Of a stretch of DNA of 64,000 nucleotides, positions 31,510 through 41,706 are shown piece by piece. Position 1 is the first letter of the stretch. Each line of letters opens with the position of its first letter. Under the pieces are notes generated by a model. It had not been told where the DNA came from, did not search any database, and worked only from the letters and a program-made list of their open reading frames with translations. Source of the DNA: Acinetobacter sp. SAAs474 (lineage in GTDB: Bacteria; Pseudomonadota; Gammaproteobacteria; Pseudomonadales; Moraxellaceae); assembly GCF_032823475.1 (NCBI RefSeq), contig NZ_CP127915.1, positions 2,852,001-2,916,000 of the forward strand. The letters run 5' to 3'. The position numbers and the translations under genes are program-made.

Positions 31510-32787
31510 TTAAGCCGTCATTAACTTTTTCCATTGCTGATATGCAGCACGCATCCCTGTTTCTGCACTGACATCACTTTTTAAACCATCTGCAGTTTTC
31601 ACTTCACCTGCTAAACCACGATTGAGCATGATCCATAAGTCATTTCCTGCTTGAGCACCATGTTGCACACGTTCCCAAGCTTCTGCATCATCTGGCGTAC
31701 CAAAACCAAATGGTCCTTGAAAATGTTCATGTAAACGTAAGCGATACTGATTGGCAATTTGTGGACCACCATCCATCGTAATCACGGCATGATGAATTTC
31801 AGTTTCATCAACTGAAACGGGTTGCATCACACGGAAAAAAGCCATTGAACATGCAATATTTGGAAATAAATTTAAATTAAAGCCAGATCCTCCTACTGCA
31901 CGAACAATACGGCGCACAGCAAGCTCTTCATGCCCCTCATCACGTAAGGCCTGAGCTAAATCCTCAAAACGTTCTTGAATTGGACGCTCCATTAAATCTT
32001 CTTCTAAATCGACCAATTCAGGAATCATCACCATCACACTATGACCATGACCGAGATCTTCTACATAGCCCGGCTGAGTTTCAAAATTAAATAAGGCTTC
32101 TGTTTTTTCATCGACTGAACTTAAAAAGGATTTATGTACCAGAGGAAAATGATAGGCATCTGTGGTATTTTCGAGTTGGATTTTCCAATTGCCTGGGAAT
32201 TTAAAACGATGCTCGCCCAATACTTTAATTGGATAACCAGCACCTTGTTTCATAAATAGATCAATCCATTTTTTTGCAGGTCCCAAGAAGTCAACTAGAG
32301 GCTCGATATCGTCTTTAAATGTGGCAAAAATCATACCGTTATATTCTTCAACGCGTAGGCTAACCAAAGGAAATTCGGCTTTATCCAAACATTCTGCATA
32401 ACTGCCTGGAGATGGAACACCTCGTAAACTTCCATCTAAGGCATAACTCCAACCATGATATGGGCAAACAAAACTATTGGTTTTACCTTTTTTATGTTCA
32501 CACACTGTGGCAGCACGATGACGACAACGATTCAGCAATACATGCAGATTTTTTTTACGATCACGAACCACAATCACAGGTTGTTGGCCAATGTTGATGG
32601 TTTTATAGCTACCTGCATCAGGAATTTCACTGCTATGAGCAACCCATACCCAGGTGCTATAATAAATTTTTTCCATTTCATCTTGAAAAATTTGTGCATC
32701 TTTATATAAAGAGGTGTGAACTCTATCGCTTTGCACCAGTTCATTATAATTAATATCAATATTTTGCATTGGAATACGACTATTCAT
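31510..32787 (-). CDS. iacC: Rieske dioxygenase alpha subunit (IacC-like)
   Basis: This is the catalytic subunit of a ring-hydroxylating dioxygenase, 425 aa from the ATG at 32787, which has better spacing from AAGGA than the ATG at 32793. The Rieske 2Fe-2S ligands are CRHR and CPYH. The mononuclear iron site is in NTTDAYHFPLVH. It groups with benzoate/anthranilate-type oxygenases. In characterised iac pathways IacC acts on dioxindole-acetate-type intermediates on the way to catechol. Its partners IacD and IacF are adjacent. Confidence 0.87.
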   Translation of the reverse strand: MNSRIPMQNIDINYNELVQSDRVHTSLYKDAQIFQDEMEKIYYSTWVWVAHSSEIPDAGSYKTINIGQQPVIVVRDRKKNLHVLLNRCRHRAATVCEHKKGKTNSFVCPYHGWSYALDGSLRGVPSPGSYAECLDKAEFPLVSLRVEEYNGMIFATFKDDIEPLVDFLGPAKKWIDLFMKQGAGYPIKVLGEHRFKFPGNWKIQLENTTDAYHFPLVHKSFLSSVDEKTEALFNFETQPGYVEDLGHGHSVMVMIPELVDLEEDLMERPIQERFEDLAQALRDEGHEELAVRRIVRAVGGSGFNLNLFPNIACSMAFFRVMQPVSVDETEIHHAVITMDGGPQIANQYRLRLHEHFQGPFGFGTPDDAEAWERVQHGAQAGNDLWIMLNRGLAGEVKTADGLKSDVSAETGMRAAYQQWKKLMTA

Positions 32788-32817
32788 TTCCATTATCCTT
32801 ATTCAATTGTCCTTGGG

Positions 32818-33345
32818 TTATTTTTGCGTGGGTACGGGTAATTCTGCGTCACTATTCCAATGAGATATTGGACGACTAAAAATATTTTCAGTTTGAAAAT
32901 GCTTGATTTTCCATACGCCATCGGGCTGTTGTTGAAACTTCACGGTTAATTGCGCTGCATTTAAATGACTACGTCCATCCATAAAGGTTGAAGTCTGTAA
33001 CATAAGCCACGATGCAGTCGCTTGTGTATCATCAACATCAATTTGCTCGGAGCTTAAAAAATGTGCATTCATGACAAAATGTGCGTGCTGGTGGGTATAA
33101 CTTTTAAACATGGCATAAATCTCGTCATAACCACGATAACAGCCAAAAGCTTTTTGATATTTCTCACCAATACCTTCCCATATACTGTCAAGATCAAATA
33201 AATCCATCAGCTCATTTAAAGGCGTATGTGAATTTAAATGATCGCAAATCTGCATATAACGATGTATACAGGCCCGAATTGCAACTTGAGCTTCTAATGC
33301 AGCCAAGCGTTTTAATACAGTGGAAAAATCCGTTTCAACTTGCAT
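32818..33345 (-). CDS. SnoaL/NTF2-like protein of the iac cluster
   Basis: This 175-aa protein has an NTF2/SnoaL-like fold, judged from ACIHRYMQICDHLN, the WEGIGEKY and FKSYTHQHAHFVMN segments, and GVWKIKHFQTENIF. Such proteins act as small hydrolases, isomerases or oxygenase helpers. It lies between iacA and iacC, where iac clusters have one or two small proteins called IacB and IacI. The fold suggests IacI, but I am not sure of the letter, so no symbol is given. Confidence 0.75.
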   Translation of the reverse strand: MQVETDFSTVLKRLAALEAQVAIRACIHRYMQICDHLNSHTPLNELMDLFDLDSIWEGIGEKYQKAFGCYRGYDEIYAMFKSYTHQHAHFVMNAHFLSSEQIDVDDTQATASWLMLQTSTFMDGRSHLNAAQLTVKFQQQPDGVWKIKHFQTENIFSRPISHWNSDAELPVPTQK

Positions 33346-33374
33346 AGTTATTCCCTGCTTATGATTGAAACACG

Positions 33375-34508
33375 TTATAAATAACCAGGTGCTGGTTTTA
33401 AACCAAAGCTGACCAAACCTGCATTTTGTAAAGTTGCATCGCCCATGAATGCATGTTGAGTGACGACATTGGTATCATTCACAAAACGGCTAAATATATT
33501 ATTGGTATAAATTGCAGTCATGCCGGCTAACATTTGCATCTTGCGTGCCACTTGCGCAGCCACACGCACTGCATGTGTACAAGACAAACGCATATCACTA
33601 ATTTGCGCTTCTGTTGGCTTACGATCCGCAATAATTTCATGCCATACTGTATCCATGGTTTGGTAAAACCAAGTCCGTGCTGCCTTAAACTCAGCCTCAG
33701 CTTGTGCAAATTCATATTGGGTTACAGGACGGCTGGCAATTTCTGCACCGCCTGTAATCGATGATTTTGCTGGGGCGAGTTGACGAAATTCTTCCAAAGC
33801 AGCAGCAGCCACACCAATTCCAACCACAGCCAAGACCTGTGTTGCCAGTGATAATGCGGGATATCTAAAGAAAGGCTCAGGCAATTTTGATGCCTCACCA
33901 CGTACAAAAATCCACTCTTTAGCCACCAATACGTTGTCTACAATTAAATCGTGACTACCAGTACCTTTTAAACCCACAGTATCCCAGGTCATTTCAATCT
34001 TCACTTGATTGGCAGGGATCACTGCCATGCAAGGTAAGCCCTTTGATTGATGATCTTTTTGTGGAGAAATTCCAACACCCACAACATCGGCTCCCAAGCA
34101 ACCACTGGAAAATTTCCAGCGTCCTTTGACGATAACGCCTTGATCGGTAATATCCGCAGGTTGTGGTGGAAAAATCCCCCCTGCAAAAACAATATCAGGA
34201 GATTTTTGATATAACTGAGCTAATGTTGCCTCTGGTAAGCCCCCTAAATAGGCTGGGCTCATACCAAAACTAGCCACCCATCCCACTGAGCCATCAGCCA
34301 TGGAAAGTCTTTCAATCAAATGACAAAATTCACGTGGTGATATCTCATTGCCACCAAAACGTTTGGGAACAAGTGCACGATAAACACCAATCTGTTTTAA
34401 TTTGGCAATGATATCTTGACTGACATAGGCTTGATCATCAAACTCTCCACGACATGCACGCTCACGAATTTCTTGGCATAAATGCTCTAAAGTAAGAGAA
34501 TTATCCAT
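33375..34508 (-). CDS. iacA: Acyl-CoA-dehydrogenase-like flavin monooxygenase (IacA-like)
   Basis: The ATG at 34508 (CAGGAG 6 bp upstream) gives 377 aa; an in-frame ATG at 34538 would overlap iacH. The protein has the acyl-CoA dehydrogenase fold used by two-component flavin hydroxylases such as HpaH/C2. LSMADGSVGWVASFGM, GRWKFSSGCLGAD and WDTVGLKGTGSHDLIVDNV are visible. IacA is the enzyme that first oxidises indole-3-acetate, and oxidises indole to indigo precursors, with FMNH2 from IacG. Indole-related substrates are inferred from the cluster. Confidence 0.86.
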   Translation of the reverse strand: MDNSLTLEHLCQEIRERACRGEFDDQAYVSQDIIAKLKQIGVYRALVPKRFGGNEISPREFCHLIERLSMADGSVGWVASFGMSPAYLGGLPEATLAQLYQKSPDIVFAGGIFPPQPADITDQGVIVKGRWKFSSGCLGADVVGVGISPQKDHQSKGLPCMAVIPANQVKIEMTWDTVGLKGTGSHDLIVDNVLVAKEWIFVRGEASKLPEPFFRYPALSLATQVLAVVGIGVAAAALEEFRQLAPAKSSITGGAEIASRPVTQYEFAQAEAEFKAARTWFYQTMDTVWHEIIADRKPTEAQISDMRLSCTHAVRVAAQVARKMQMLAGMTAIYTNNIFSRFVNDTNVVTQHAFMGDATLQNAGLVSFGLKPAPGYL

Positions 34509-34527
34509 CACACACTCCTGTGTATAT

Positions 34528-35667
34528 TTATTCATCACTCATCAACTCCTTATGACTTGCTGCTGCCTGTACAATAAATTGAGCAATGGCACATAGCTTT
34601 TCATCTGCATAATGAGATGCAATAATTTGTAAACCAACTGGTAAATTTTGTTGGCTTATCAAAGGGATTGAGATCGCAGGATGACCTGATAAATTAAATG
34701 GTCGCACCAGCTTGGTTAAATTTAATAAACCAGCATCTTGTTTGGCATCGACCAGCTTGGGTGGTGTCTGTGCTAAAGTTGGCAATACCAAGGCATCATA
34801 CTCTGCCAATAATGCATCTATTTCTTGGCTAAATTTAAGTTTAATACGCTGTGCCTGTTCGACTTGTTGCTGCGTAGTTTCGGCTGCAGCCAATAAGCGT
34901 GTGTTGACATCTACACCCACAAGACCAGTTTGAGTCAAAGCATGATAGGCTTGCCAGTTTTCAAAATTAATCATATGCATTCCGGCCTCAAATGCATCAT
35001 CAAAAAATATCACATCAACACAGTCTGGTTGTAATCCGGCTTGTGTTAAATAATCCATAATCGTCTGATAAACTTCTTCTGTTGCACTGACAGCCAAGTA
35101 TGCCAACTTAGGTGCTTGCGTGATTGCTGCTGCGATAACAAAACTTGGATCAATAATTTGCATTGCCGTTTCAATCATCTCAACTGAATTGGCCAATGGA
35201 CCCACGCAATCTAAAGAACTATATTGCGGATGAATACCACAACGACTGATACGATCAAAGGTTGGTTTTAAACCAAACACACCACAACATGCTGCTGGCA
35301 TACGAATGGAACCACCGGTATCTGTTCCTAAAGTAAAATCAGCCAATTGTGCCGCAACTGCAGCAGCTGAACCACTTGAAGAACCACCCGGAATCAATTG
35401 TGGATATTTGGGATTGATGGCCGTACCAAACGCATCATTAATTCCAGTAATACCAAATGCCAATTCATGCAAATTAGTTTTGGCCGTAATTTGACAGTCT
35501 GCCGCCAAAATACGTTCTACCACCGTGGCATTTTTTGCGGCTGGTATGGTATTTTCCATTGCCTTACTGGCCAATGTCGTTTTAAATCCTTGAATATCGA
35601 TTGAATCCTTGATCATCACATTGAGTCTTCCTGACCCAATCTGCAGATCTTGCGTAATAATATTCAT
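34528..35667 (-). CDS. iacH: Amidase-signature protein (IacH-like)
   Basis: This 379-aa amidase-signature hydrolase has the Lys of the triad in AKTNLHELAFG and the Ser-cis-Ser region in GGSSSGSAAAVAAQLADFTL, followed by GTDTGGSIRMPAA. It is the first gene of the iac operon, divergent from the MarR gene. In auxin catabolism it could release indole-3-acetate from amide conjugates or act on an intermediate; its step is not settled. Confidence 0.85.
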   Translation of the reverse strand: MNIITQDLQIGSGRLNVMIKDSIDIQGFKTTLASKAMENTIPAAKNATVVERILAADCQITAKTNLHELAFGITGINDAFGTAINPKYPQLIPGGSSSGSAAAVAAQLADFTLGTDTGGSIRMPAACCGVFGLKPTFDRISRCGIHPQYSSLDCVGPLANSVEMIETAMQIIDPSFVIAAAITQAPKLAYLAVSATEEVYQTIMDYLTQAGLQPDCVDVIFFDDAFEAGMHMINFENWQAYHALTQTGLVGVDVNTRLLAAAETTQQQVEQAQRIKLKFSQEIDALLAEYDALVLPTLAQTPPKLVDAKQDAGLLNLTKLVRPFNLSGHPAISIPLISQQNLPVGLQIIASHYADEKLCAIAQFIVQAAASHKELMSDE

Positions 35668-35707
35668 TCACTTTTCCATGTATTTTTATTTCTAATTACA
35701 ATATTAG

Positions 35708-35726
35708 GACAAGTTAGCGCTTTGTC
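35708..35726. promoter_or_regulatory. Candidate IacR operator between iacH and iacR
   Basis: GACAA (35708-35712), nine bases, TTGTC (35722-35726) is a short dyad in the iacH-iacR spacer. ACAAGTT/TCAAGTT direct repeats overlap it. A TATAAT at 35763-35768 is a probable -10 for iacR. MarR regulators bind dyads of this size, but the arms are short. Confidence 0.35.
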
Positions 35727-35799
35727 AAGTTTTTTATGGCATTAAAATAATATTTTTTTTTGTATAATGCGCCTCATCTTCATTAATTATACTGCGATC

Positions 35800-36267
35800 A
35801 TGCTAACTCATTTAGAACATTTCTTACCCAATAGCGAGCCAGGGAGTTTACAAAACTATCCCTTTTTCTGGATTTCACAAGTGAATGGAAAATATACACA
35901 ACTTATTGAAAAATCTATTAAAAAACTAGGTATAGACAATACTCGACGTAAAATTATTTTAAGTACAAATGCACTTAGAGAAGCCAGTATTACTGATATT
36001 GCCAACTTATCCACCATCAAACTGACCACCGCAACCAAAGCGATTTACCGTCTAGTTGAAGATGATATTGTTGAGGTATTTTCTTCAGTATCAGATGAAC
36101 GTATTTCAATGGTCAAGCTGACAGATAAAGGATTATTACTGGTTGAACAAATCAATCAAATTTGCTCTGTGACACTTTCTGGGATCTTAAATTCATTTAA
36201 TGATGAAGAATTAATACAACTCAATGCACAAATGAAGAAACTATTTAACCTTATGCCTTCCAATTAA
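35800..36267 (+). CDS. iacR: MarR-family regulator (IacR-like)
   Basis: The ATG at 35800 gives 155 aa. The in-frame ATG at 35767 lies inside a TATAAT box and is rejected. The winged helix is seen in ASITDIANLSTIKLTTATKA, then DDIVEVFSSVSDERISMVKLTDKG, the MarR wing and recognition region. It is divergent from iacH. In A. baumannii and P. putida, IacR represses the iac genes and is released by indole-3-acetate. Confidence 0.85.
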   Translation: MLTHLEHFLPNSEPGSLQNYPFFWISQVNGKYTQLIEKSIKKLGIDNTRRKIILSTNALREASITDIANLSTIKLTTATKAIYRLVEDDIVEVFSSVSDERISMVKLTDKGLLLVEQINQICSVTLSGILNSFNDEELIQLNAQMKKLFNLMPSN

Positions 36268-36303
36268 AATCAGTAGCATCATTCATATTCATAGACCATA
36301 AGC

Positions 36304-36335
36304 AAAAATAACTCATTCATAATTGAGTTATTTTT
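36304..36335. terminator. Terminator after iacR
   Basis: A perfect 12-bp A/T-flanked stem (AAAAATAACTCA / TGAGTTATTTTT) with an 8-nt loop lies 36 bp after the iacR stop. The U-rich 3' arm makes it a good intrinsic terminator on the plus strand, and it would also work on the other strand. Confidence 0.75.
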
Positions 36336-36442
36336 ACTTCCAATTCATTCAGCATCCTAAAATATTTCAATAATTATATTGAATTTTACATGTAATTTTG
36401 ATTTATTATGGTATTTTGATTAATCATTCAAGGATGTAAACC

Positions 36443-36835
36443 ATGGCACTTTCGGCTGAAAAAGCACTCAATAGTATTCATACGATGCATGTACTCATCG
36501 AAAAAATTTTTACTGGTACACATGTAGCAGAAGATCTGGCTTTATTATCTGCACATTTTTCTACAGATTTCACCATGATTGGTGCAGCCGGTAAATGCTT
36601 AACATTAGAACAAGTACAACAGTTATTTATCCAAAATCAAGCCAAAATGCCCGATATTAAAATTGAAATCTACGATGAAAAAATTATATTACAACAAGAC
36701 AATGCAATTGTTTTAACTTATACCGAAAAACATAGCAAAAGCACTGGTACATTAATTCGTCATTCTTGTGCTTTAATTGAAGAAATTGATGGAAAAATGC
36801 AGTGGCGTTATTTACAGGAAACATTTTTAGCTTAA
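36443..36835 (+). CDS. NTF2-like (DUF4440-type) protein
   Basis: This 130-aa soluble protein with a probable NTF2/SnoaL-like alpha+beta barrel starts after AAGGATGTAAACC. The FSTDFTMIGAAGKCLTLEQV helix-strand pattern and HSCALIEEIDGKMQWRYLQETFL end are typical of small polyketide-cyclase-like proteins. It lies next to iacR, separated by a terminator, so it has its own transcript. It might be a second small protein of the iac set, but no direct evidence links it. Confidence 0.65.
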   Translation: MALSAEKALNSIHTMHVLIEKIFTGTHVAEDLALLSAHFSTDFTMIGAAGKCLTLEQVQQLFIQNQAKMPDIKIEIYDEKIILQQDNAIVLTYTEKHSKSTGTLIRHSCALIEEIDGKMQWRYLQETFLA

Positions 36836-37023
36836 AGCTTAGCTTCTGATCATCCAATAACAGCAATTGATGGATAGTGAAAATCGCTAAGACCGCAGTG
36901 GATTTTCTATAGTATTGCGCTATTTTTTAGATCAAAACCACGGCTATACTCAATCTGTTGCTTGCTCGGTATAGCTTTATAGTGTGATTATTCATCATGA
37001 GATGGATGCAAATAGCATAAAAA

Positions 37024-37069
37024 AATACCCCTTAAAAACACATATAGAATATCTGTTTTAAGAGGTATT
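37024..37069 (-). terminator. Terminator of the isocitrate dehydrogenase gene
   Basis: On the minus strand a 14-bp stem with one mismatch (37056-37069 with 37024-37037) runs into TTTTTTAT. It lies about 60 nt after the icd stop. Confidence 0.65.
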
Positions 37070-37128
37070 ACACTCAAATTTAGTGCTGATCACTACGCCA
37101 ATCATGTATTGACGTAGTCAGTCTTCGC

Positions 37129-39366
37129 TTAAGCTGAAAGACTTTCCAATGCTTGATTCAGTGTAGCGCTCGGACGCATAACCGCATTTACCTTAACAGG
37201 ATCGATAGCGTAATAACCACCAATTTCAACTGCCTGACCTTGCACCTGCTCTAATTCAGCAATAATTTTTTGCTCATTTTCAGCCAAGGTTTTTGCCAAT
37301 ACAGTAAATTTAGCTTTAAGTTCAGCATCTTCATCTTGTGCTGCAAGTGCTTCTGCCCAATATAACGCTAAATAGAAGTGGCTACCACGGTTATCCAGCT
37401 CACCTGTACGGCGTGATGGTGACTTATTATTGTCTAATAACATACCTGTTGCCTGATCAAGTGTCTTGGCAAGCAATTTTGCACGTGCGTTATTTTCTTT
37501 AATGCCCAATTCTTCTAAAGAAACGGCTAATGCAAGAAACTCACCTAAAGAATCCCAACGTAAGTGGTTTTCTTCAACCAATTGTTGTACGTGTTTAGGT
37601 GCTGAACCGCCTGCACCCGTTTCGTACATACCGCCACCTGCCATTAATGGCACAATAGACAGCATTTTAGCTGAAGTACCCAATTCCATAATTGGGAATA
37701 AATCTGTTAAGTAATCACGTAAAATATTACCCGTTACAGAAATGGTATCAAGACCACGAGCAACACGCTCAAGCGTATAACGCATTGCACGAACTTGTGA
37801 CATGATATGAATATCAAGACCTGTAGTGTCATAATCTTTCAAGTATTTTTCTACTTTCTTGATTAATTCATTTTCATGCGGGCGGTATGGGTCTAACCAG
37901 AAGATTGCTGGCATACCAGAATTACGCGCACGTGTTACCGCCAACTTAACCCAATCACGAATTGGTGCATCTTTTACCTGACACATACGCCAGATATCGC
38001 CCGCTTCAACATTTTGTGACATTAATACTTCACCAGTATCAAGATCAGTAATATTGGCAATACCTGCTTCAGGAATTTCAAAGGTTTTATCGTGTGAACC
38101 GTATTCTTCTGCTTTTTGTGCCATTAAGCCAACGTTTGGTACTGTACCCATTGTGCGTGGATCAAAGTTACCATTCCATTTACAGAAATTAATCATTTCT
38201 TGATAAATACGTGCAAATGTTGATTCAGGCATCACTGCTTTACAATCATACTGCTTGCCATCAGCACCCCACATTTTACCACCACCACGAATCATTGCTG
38301 GCATTGATGCATCAACAATAATATCATTAGGTGAATGGAAGTTGGTGATTCCTTTAGCAGAATCAACCATAGCTAATGCAGGACGATGTTCTTGGCAAGC
38401 ATGTAAATCACGGATAATTTCATCACGTTGTGATTCAGGTAAAGTTTCAATTTTTTCATAAAGCACTGACATACCGTTATTCACGTTAATGCCAAGCTCA
38501 TCAAATAATTTTCCGTGTTTCTCAAAAGCATCTTTATAATAAATTTTCACACAGTGACCAAATACGATCGGGTGTGAAACCTTCATCATCGTTGCTTTAA
38601 CATGTAATGAGAATAAAATGCCTGCTTCACGACAATCTTCAAGCTCTTTTTCATAAAAATCGCAAAGCGCTTTTTTACTCATAAACATCGAATCAATGAT
38701 TTCACCGTCTTGTAAAGCTACTTTTGGCTTAAGCACCAGTGTTTTACCACTGTTTGTGATTAATTCCATTTTAACATTACGAGCACGATCAAGAGTCATT
38801 GATTTCTCACCATGATAGAAGTCGCCTTCTTGCATATGAGAAACATGGGTTTGTGACCATTGTTTCCATTCACTCATCGAGTGTGGATGTTTTTTCGCAT
38901 AATTTTTTACAGCAGCAGGCGCACGACGATCAGAGTTACCTTCACGTAATACTGGGTTTACAGCAGAACCTAAACATTTGCTATAACGTTGCTTGATCGA
39001 CTTTTCTTCTTCAGTCGTTGGATTTTCAGGATAGTCAGGAAGTGCATAACCTTTCGCTTGAAGCTCTTTGATACATGCCATTAACTGACCAACAGATGCA
39101 CTAATATTAGGGAGTTTAATGATATTAGTTTCTGGATCTTGTGTGAGACGACCTAGCTCAGCGAGGTTGTCAGGCACCTTCTGCTCGTCGCTTAGGTAGT
39201 CTGTAAATTCTGCGAGCACACGTGCAGCAACTGAGATGTCTGTTTTAACAATCTCAACGCCAGCCGGCTTAGTAAAGGTCTCAATGATCGGCAGTAGAGA
39301 ATAAGTCGCCAACAATGGCGCCTCATCGGTCAGTGTATAAATGATTTTTGACTTTCCACCAGCCAT
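37129..39366 (-). CDS. icd: NADP-dependent isocitrate dehydrogenase, monomeric type
   Basis: This 745-aa enzyme is of the large monomeric class found in Acinetobacter, Azotobacter and Corynebacterium. It converts isocitrate to 2-oxoglutarate and CO2 with NADP+. Recognisable blocks are [19 protein letters not shown] at the N terminus, [19 protein letters not shown] with substrate-binding residues, [30 protein letters not shown], and the [18 protein letters not shown] block near residue 590. Length is normal. It is a single-gene unit. Confidence 0.97.
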   Translation of the reverse strand: MAGGKSKIIYTLTDEAPLLATYSLLPIIETFTKPAGVEIVKTDISVAARVLAEFTDYLSDEQKVPDNLAELGRLTQDPETNIIKLPNISASVGQLMACIKELQAKGYALPDYPENPTTEEEKSIKQRYSKCLGSAVNPVLREGNSDRRAPAAVKNYAKKHPHSMSEWKQWSQTHVSHMQEGDFYHGEKSMTLDRARNVKMELITNSGKTLVLKPKVALQDGEIIDSMFMSKKALCDFYEKELEDCREAGILFSLHVKATMMKVSHPIVFGHCVKIYYKDAFEKHGKLFDELGINVNNGMSVLYEKIETLPESQRDEIIRDLHACQEHRPALAMVDSAKGITNFHSPNDIIVDASMPAMIRGGGKMWGADGKQYDCKAVMPESTFARIYQEMINFCKWNGNFDPRTMGTVPNVGLMAQKAEEYGSHDKTFEIPEAGIANITDLDTGEVLMSQNVEAGDIWRMCQVKDAPIRDWVKLAVTRARNSGMPAIFWLDPYRPHENELIKKVEKYLKDYDTTGLDIHIMSQVRAMRYTLERVARGLDTISVTGNILRDYLTDLFPIMELGTSAKMLSIVPLMAGGGMYETGAGGSAPKHVQQLVEENHLRWDSLGEFLALAVSLEELGIKENNARAKLLAKTLDQATGMLLDNNKSPSRRTGELDNRGSHFYLALYWAEALAAQDEDAELKAKFTVLAKTLAENEQKIIAELEQVQGQAVEIGGYYAIDPVKVNAVMRPSATLNQALESLSA

Positions 39367-40175
39367 ATATAGCCCCTTGCTTTGAATTGAGTTTTAAGAG
39401 CCGAGCTTATGACTCAGCTCCAGAGAACCAGTTTGCTTAAATAAAACGTTGAGAGTATCGTTCTTCCTCTCATTTCAGTCAACGAAATATCTTTTCATCT
39501 TGTGGTTTTGACTAATATTCATACATATTAACACAAGTTAAGCCAATAATTTTCGCACCAAGATCAGATCACACAATTGACAACAATAATTGTCCTCGAT
39601 GGCAAACTGGCTCAATTTAAGTTTTACTACATAAGTATATCTAAACTCGCTGTAAGATGTATTTTAAATCAATATATGCAATATCATAAGGATAAATATA
39701 CCTTTTCTTGTTTAGAATTTAATTTTATTAATGATCAATCATCAAGAATATATCACTTGAATAACATTCAGCATTTTTAACGATGGACGATCATTAAGAT
39801 AAAATATATAAATGGACCCTTATTGTGATTAAAATCACTCAGTTTCACTGGTCAAAGATACTAAAATACGACAATTATAAACAGATATATACAGATTATT
39901 TTGAGCATGATTCTCAATAATTACTCAGTATATTTATCATAAAAACAACACTAAAATCATAAATCATGATCAGACTATGCCTAGGCAGAAAAATTGTTAT
40001 ATATCACCTTATAATGGCTAATATTGACTTAAAATATATCAATTATAATCTCTAGCACAATAAATAATAATTCTTCAAATAATCTAAAATAATCATACAA
40101 TTAGAATAATACATCCTATATCATTTCACTTCATAATACAGTATTGTTCATTTAATGTTTAATCGAGAATAATAG
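39367..40175. other. 809-bp intergenic region without a supported gene
   Basis: This AT-rich stretch holds the icd leader and promoter on one side and that of the DUF389 gene on the other. One CRP/Vfr-like dyad (TGTGA-N6-TCACT, 39824-39839) is visible. A 67-codon reading frame at 39577-39780 has no recognisable features and is not called. Confidence 0.5.
39824..39839. promoter_or_regulatory. CRP/Vfr-like dyad
   Basis: TGTGA-N6-TCACT matches nine of ten positions of the TGTGA-N6-TCACA core. It lies about 340 bp upstream of the DUF389 gene and 460 bp upstream of icd, so its target is unclear. Confidence 0.3.
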
Positions 40176-41543
40176 ATGAACAAAAATAATGGATTTTTAA
40201 ATAATACTCAAAAACTCAATCAGCTTTTACTGAGTCGATTTAACTGGTTTACCAATAAAGCCGATGATCATGAAATTATACGTCGCATATCCGATAACGT
40301 CAGTCTGTCAGGCTCAACCCCTTGGATCTTAATTTTTGCCATTTTAACGGCCTCTATTGGTTTAAATATTAACTCTCCAGCCGTCATTATTGGTGCCATG
40401 TTAATTTCACCACTGATGGGTCCGATTATGGGTGCGGGTCTGGGAGTGGCAATTTATGACTTTAGTATGTTTAAACATGCTTTATTAAATTTGGTGATGG
40501 CCACTATTATTAGTTTATTAGTGTCAACATTATATTTTGTCATTTCACCCTTACATGAAGCACAGTCTGAATTGTTATCACGTATTTCCCCGTCTATTTG
40601 GGATGTACTGATTGCCTTATTTGGGGGCTTTGCCGGTATTATTGGTATTTCTCGTAAAGAAACATCAAATGTCATTCCTGGCGTTGCCATTGCAACAGCT
40701 TTAATGCCACCTGTATGTACCGCAGGTTTTGGGATCGCTACGGGACAATGGAATTTTGTGGTTGGTGCCTTATATTTATATGCCATTAATTGTGTTTTTA
40801 TTTGCTTATCTACGATTATTGGTATTCGTATTTTACGGCTTAAACGAGTAGATTTCGCCAATCCACAATTGGAAAAAAAAGTTAAAATCAGTCTGTTTGT
40901 CATCACTATTGCAACCGCAATTCCCAGTGCTTATTTAACGGTCAATCTAGTCAGAAATGAAATTTTTACCTCAACGGTCACTCAATTTGTCTATGATGAG
41001 TTTTCTAATGATGATACCCAGATTGCCAACCTTAAAATTAATGCCAATACACGCACTGTCGATATTGCACTGATTGGTGCCTACGTTACGCCAGAACAAC
41101 TCAACCAAATCAAATCCAAGCTGATTTTATCTAAACTTGAAAATACCAAAATATTGGTTCATCAGACCAATAACAATAATATGGATATCTCTGCTTTAAA
41201 GTCAGGCTTACTCAATGACTTATATTTTAATACACAAGCCACGTTACAACAAAAAGACCAAGAGATTCAAAAGTTACAAAATCAAATCTTAACTGAAAAT
41301 GCGTTGCTTAACGATGCAGATGAAATTTTTGAAGAACTTAAAGTACAGTATCCAAGCATCGTTTCTGTTTTTATTGGCCAAGGTGTTCATGTTGCATCAG
41401 ATGACAATAAAGAAAAACTGATTGAACTCAATATTTACAGTCAAAAAAACCTACATGCGGCAGATAAAACCAGAATTGAAAACTGGTTTAAAGTTAGAGC
41501 AAAACCCAATAATGTGATGATTAACTTTTTATTGCGTCCATAA
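40176..41543 (+). CDS. DUF389 inner-membrane protein
   Basis: This 455-aa protein has an N-terminal membrane part of about six to seven segments containing the DUF389 signatures GASIGLN-like TASIGLNINSPAVIIGAMLI and SPLMGPIMGAGLGVA, plus GFAGIIGISRKE and TALMPPVCTAGFGIATG. A soluble C-terminal half of about 200 residues contains a predicted coiled coil (QQKDQEIQKLQNQI). The family's function is poorly known. The gene stands alone and converges with quiX. Confidence 0.85.
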   Translation: MNKNNGFLNNTQKLNQLLLSRFNWFTNKADDHEIIRRISDNVSLSGSTPWILIFAILTASIGLNINSPAVIIGAMLISPLMGPIMGAGLGVAIYDFSMFKHALLNLVMATIISLLVSTLYFVISPLHEAQSELLSRISPSIWDVLIALFGGFAGIIGISRKETSNVIPGVAIATALMPPVCTAGFGIATGQWNFVVGALYLYAINCVFICLSTIIGIRILRLKRVDFANPQLEKKVKISLFVITIATAIPSAYLTVNLVRNEIFTSTVTQFVYDEFSNDDTQIANLKINANTRTVDIALIGAYVTPEQLNQIKSKLILSKLENTKILVHQTNNNNMDISALKSGLLNDLYFNTQATLQQKDQEIQKLQNQILTENALLNDADEIFEELKVQYPSIVSVFIGQGVHVASDDNKEKLIELNIYSQKNLHAADKTRIENWFKVRAKPNNVMINFLLRP

Positions 41544-41586
41544 TTTTTCTATTGAACCATCCACCAGTACAACTCAAACTCATCCA

Positions 41587-41617
41587 AGGTCAATTCGCAT
41601 TTATAGCGAATTGACCT
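41587..41617. terminator. Perfect 12-bp hairpin between convergent genes
   Basis: AGGTCAATTCGC and GCGAATTGACCT form a 12-bp perfect stem with a 7-nt loop between the DUF389 gene and quiX. It has no strong U-tract. It probably acts as a bidirectional terminator or transcript-end stabiliser. Confidence 0.6.
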
Positions 41618-41706
41618 ATCGAAAGCAAAAAATTAAAGTCGCTGATCAACAAACTCAAGTACGATCCTTTGCATCACCGGTATCATACTGATTTAGCTAG
41701 ATACAA

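Noticed and set aside
39577..39780. 67-codon plus-strand reading frame in the icd-DUF389 gap
   Set aside because: No ribosome binding site, signal or motif is visible, and the composition matches noncoding AT-rich DNA.
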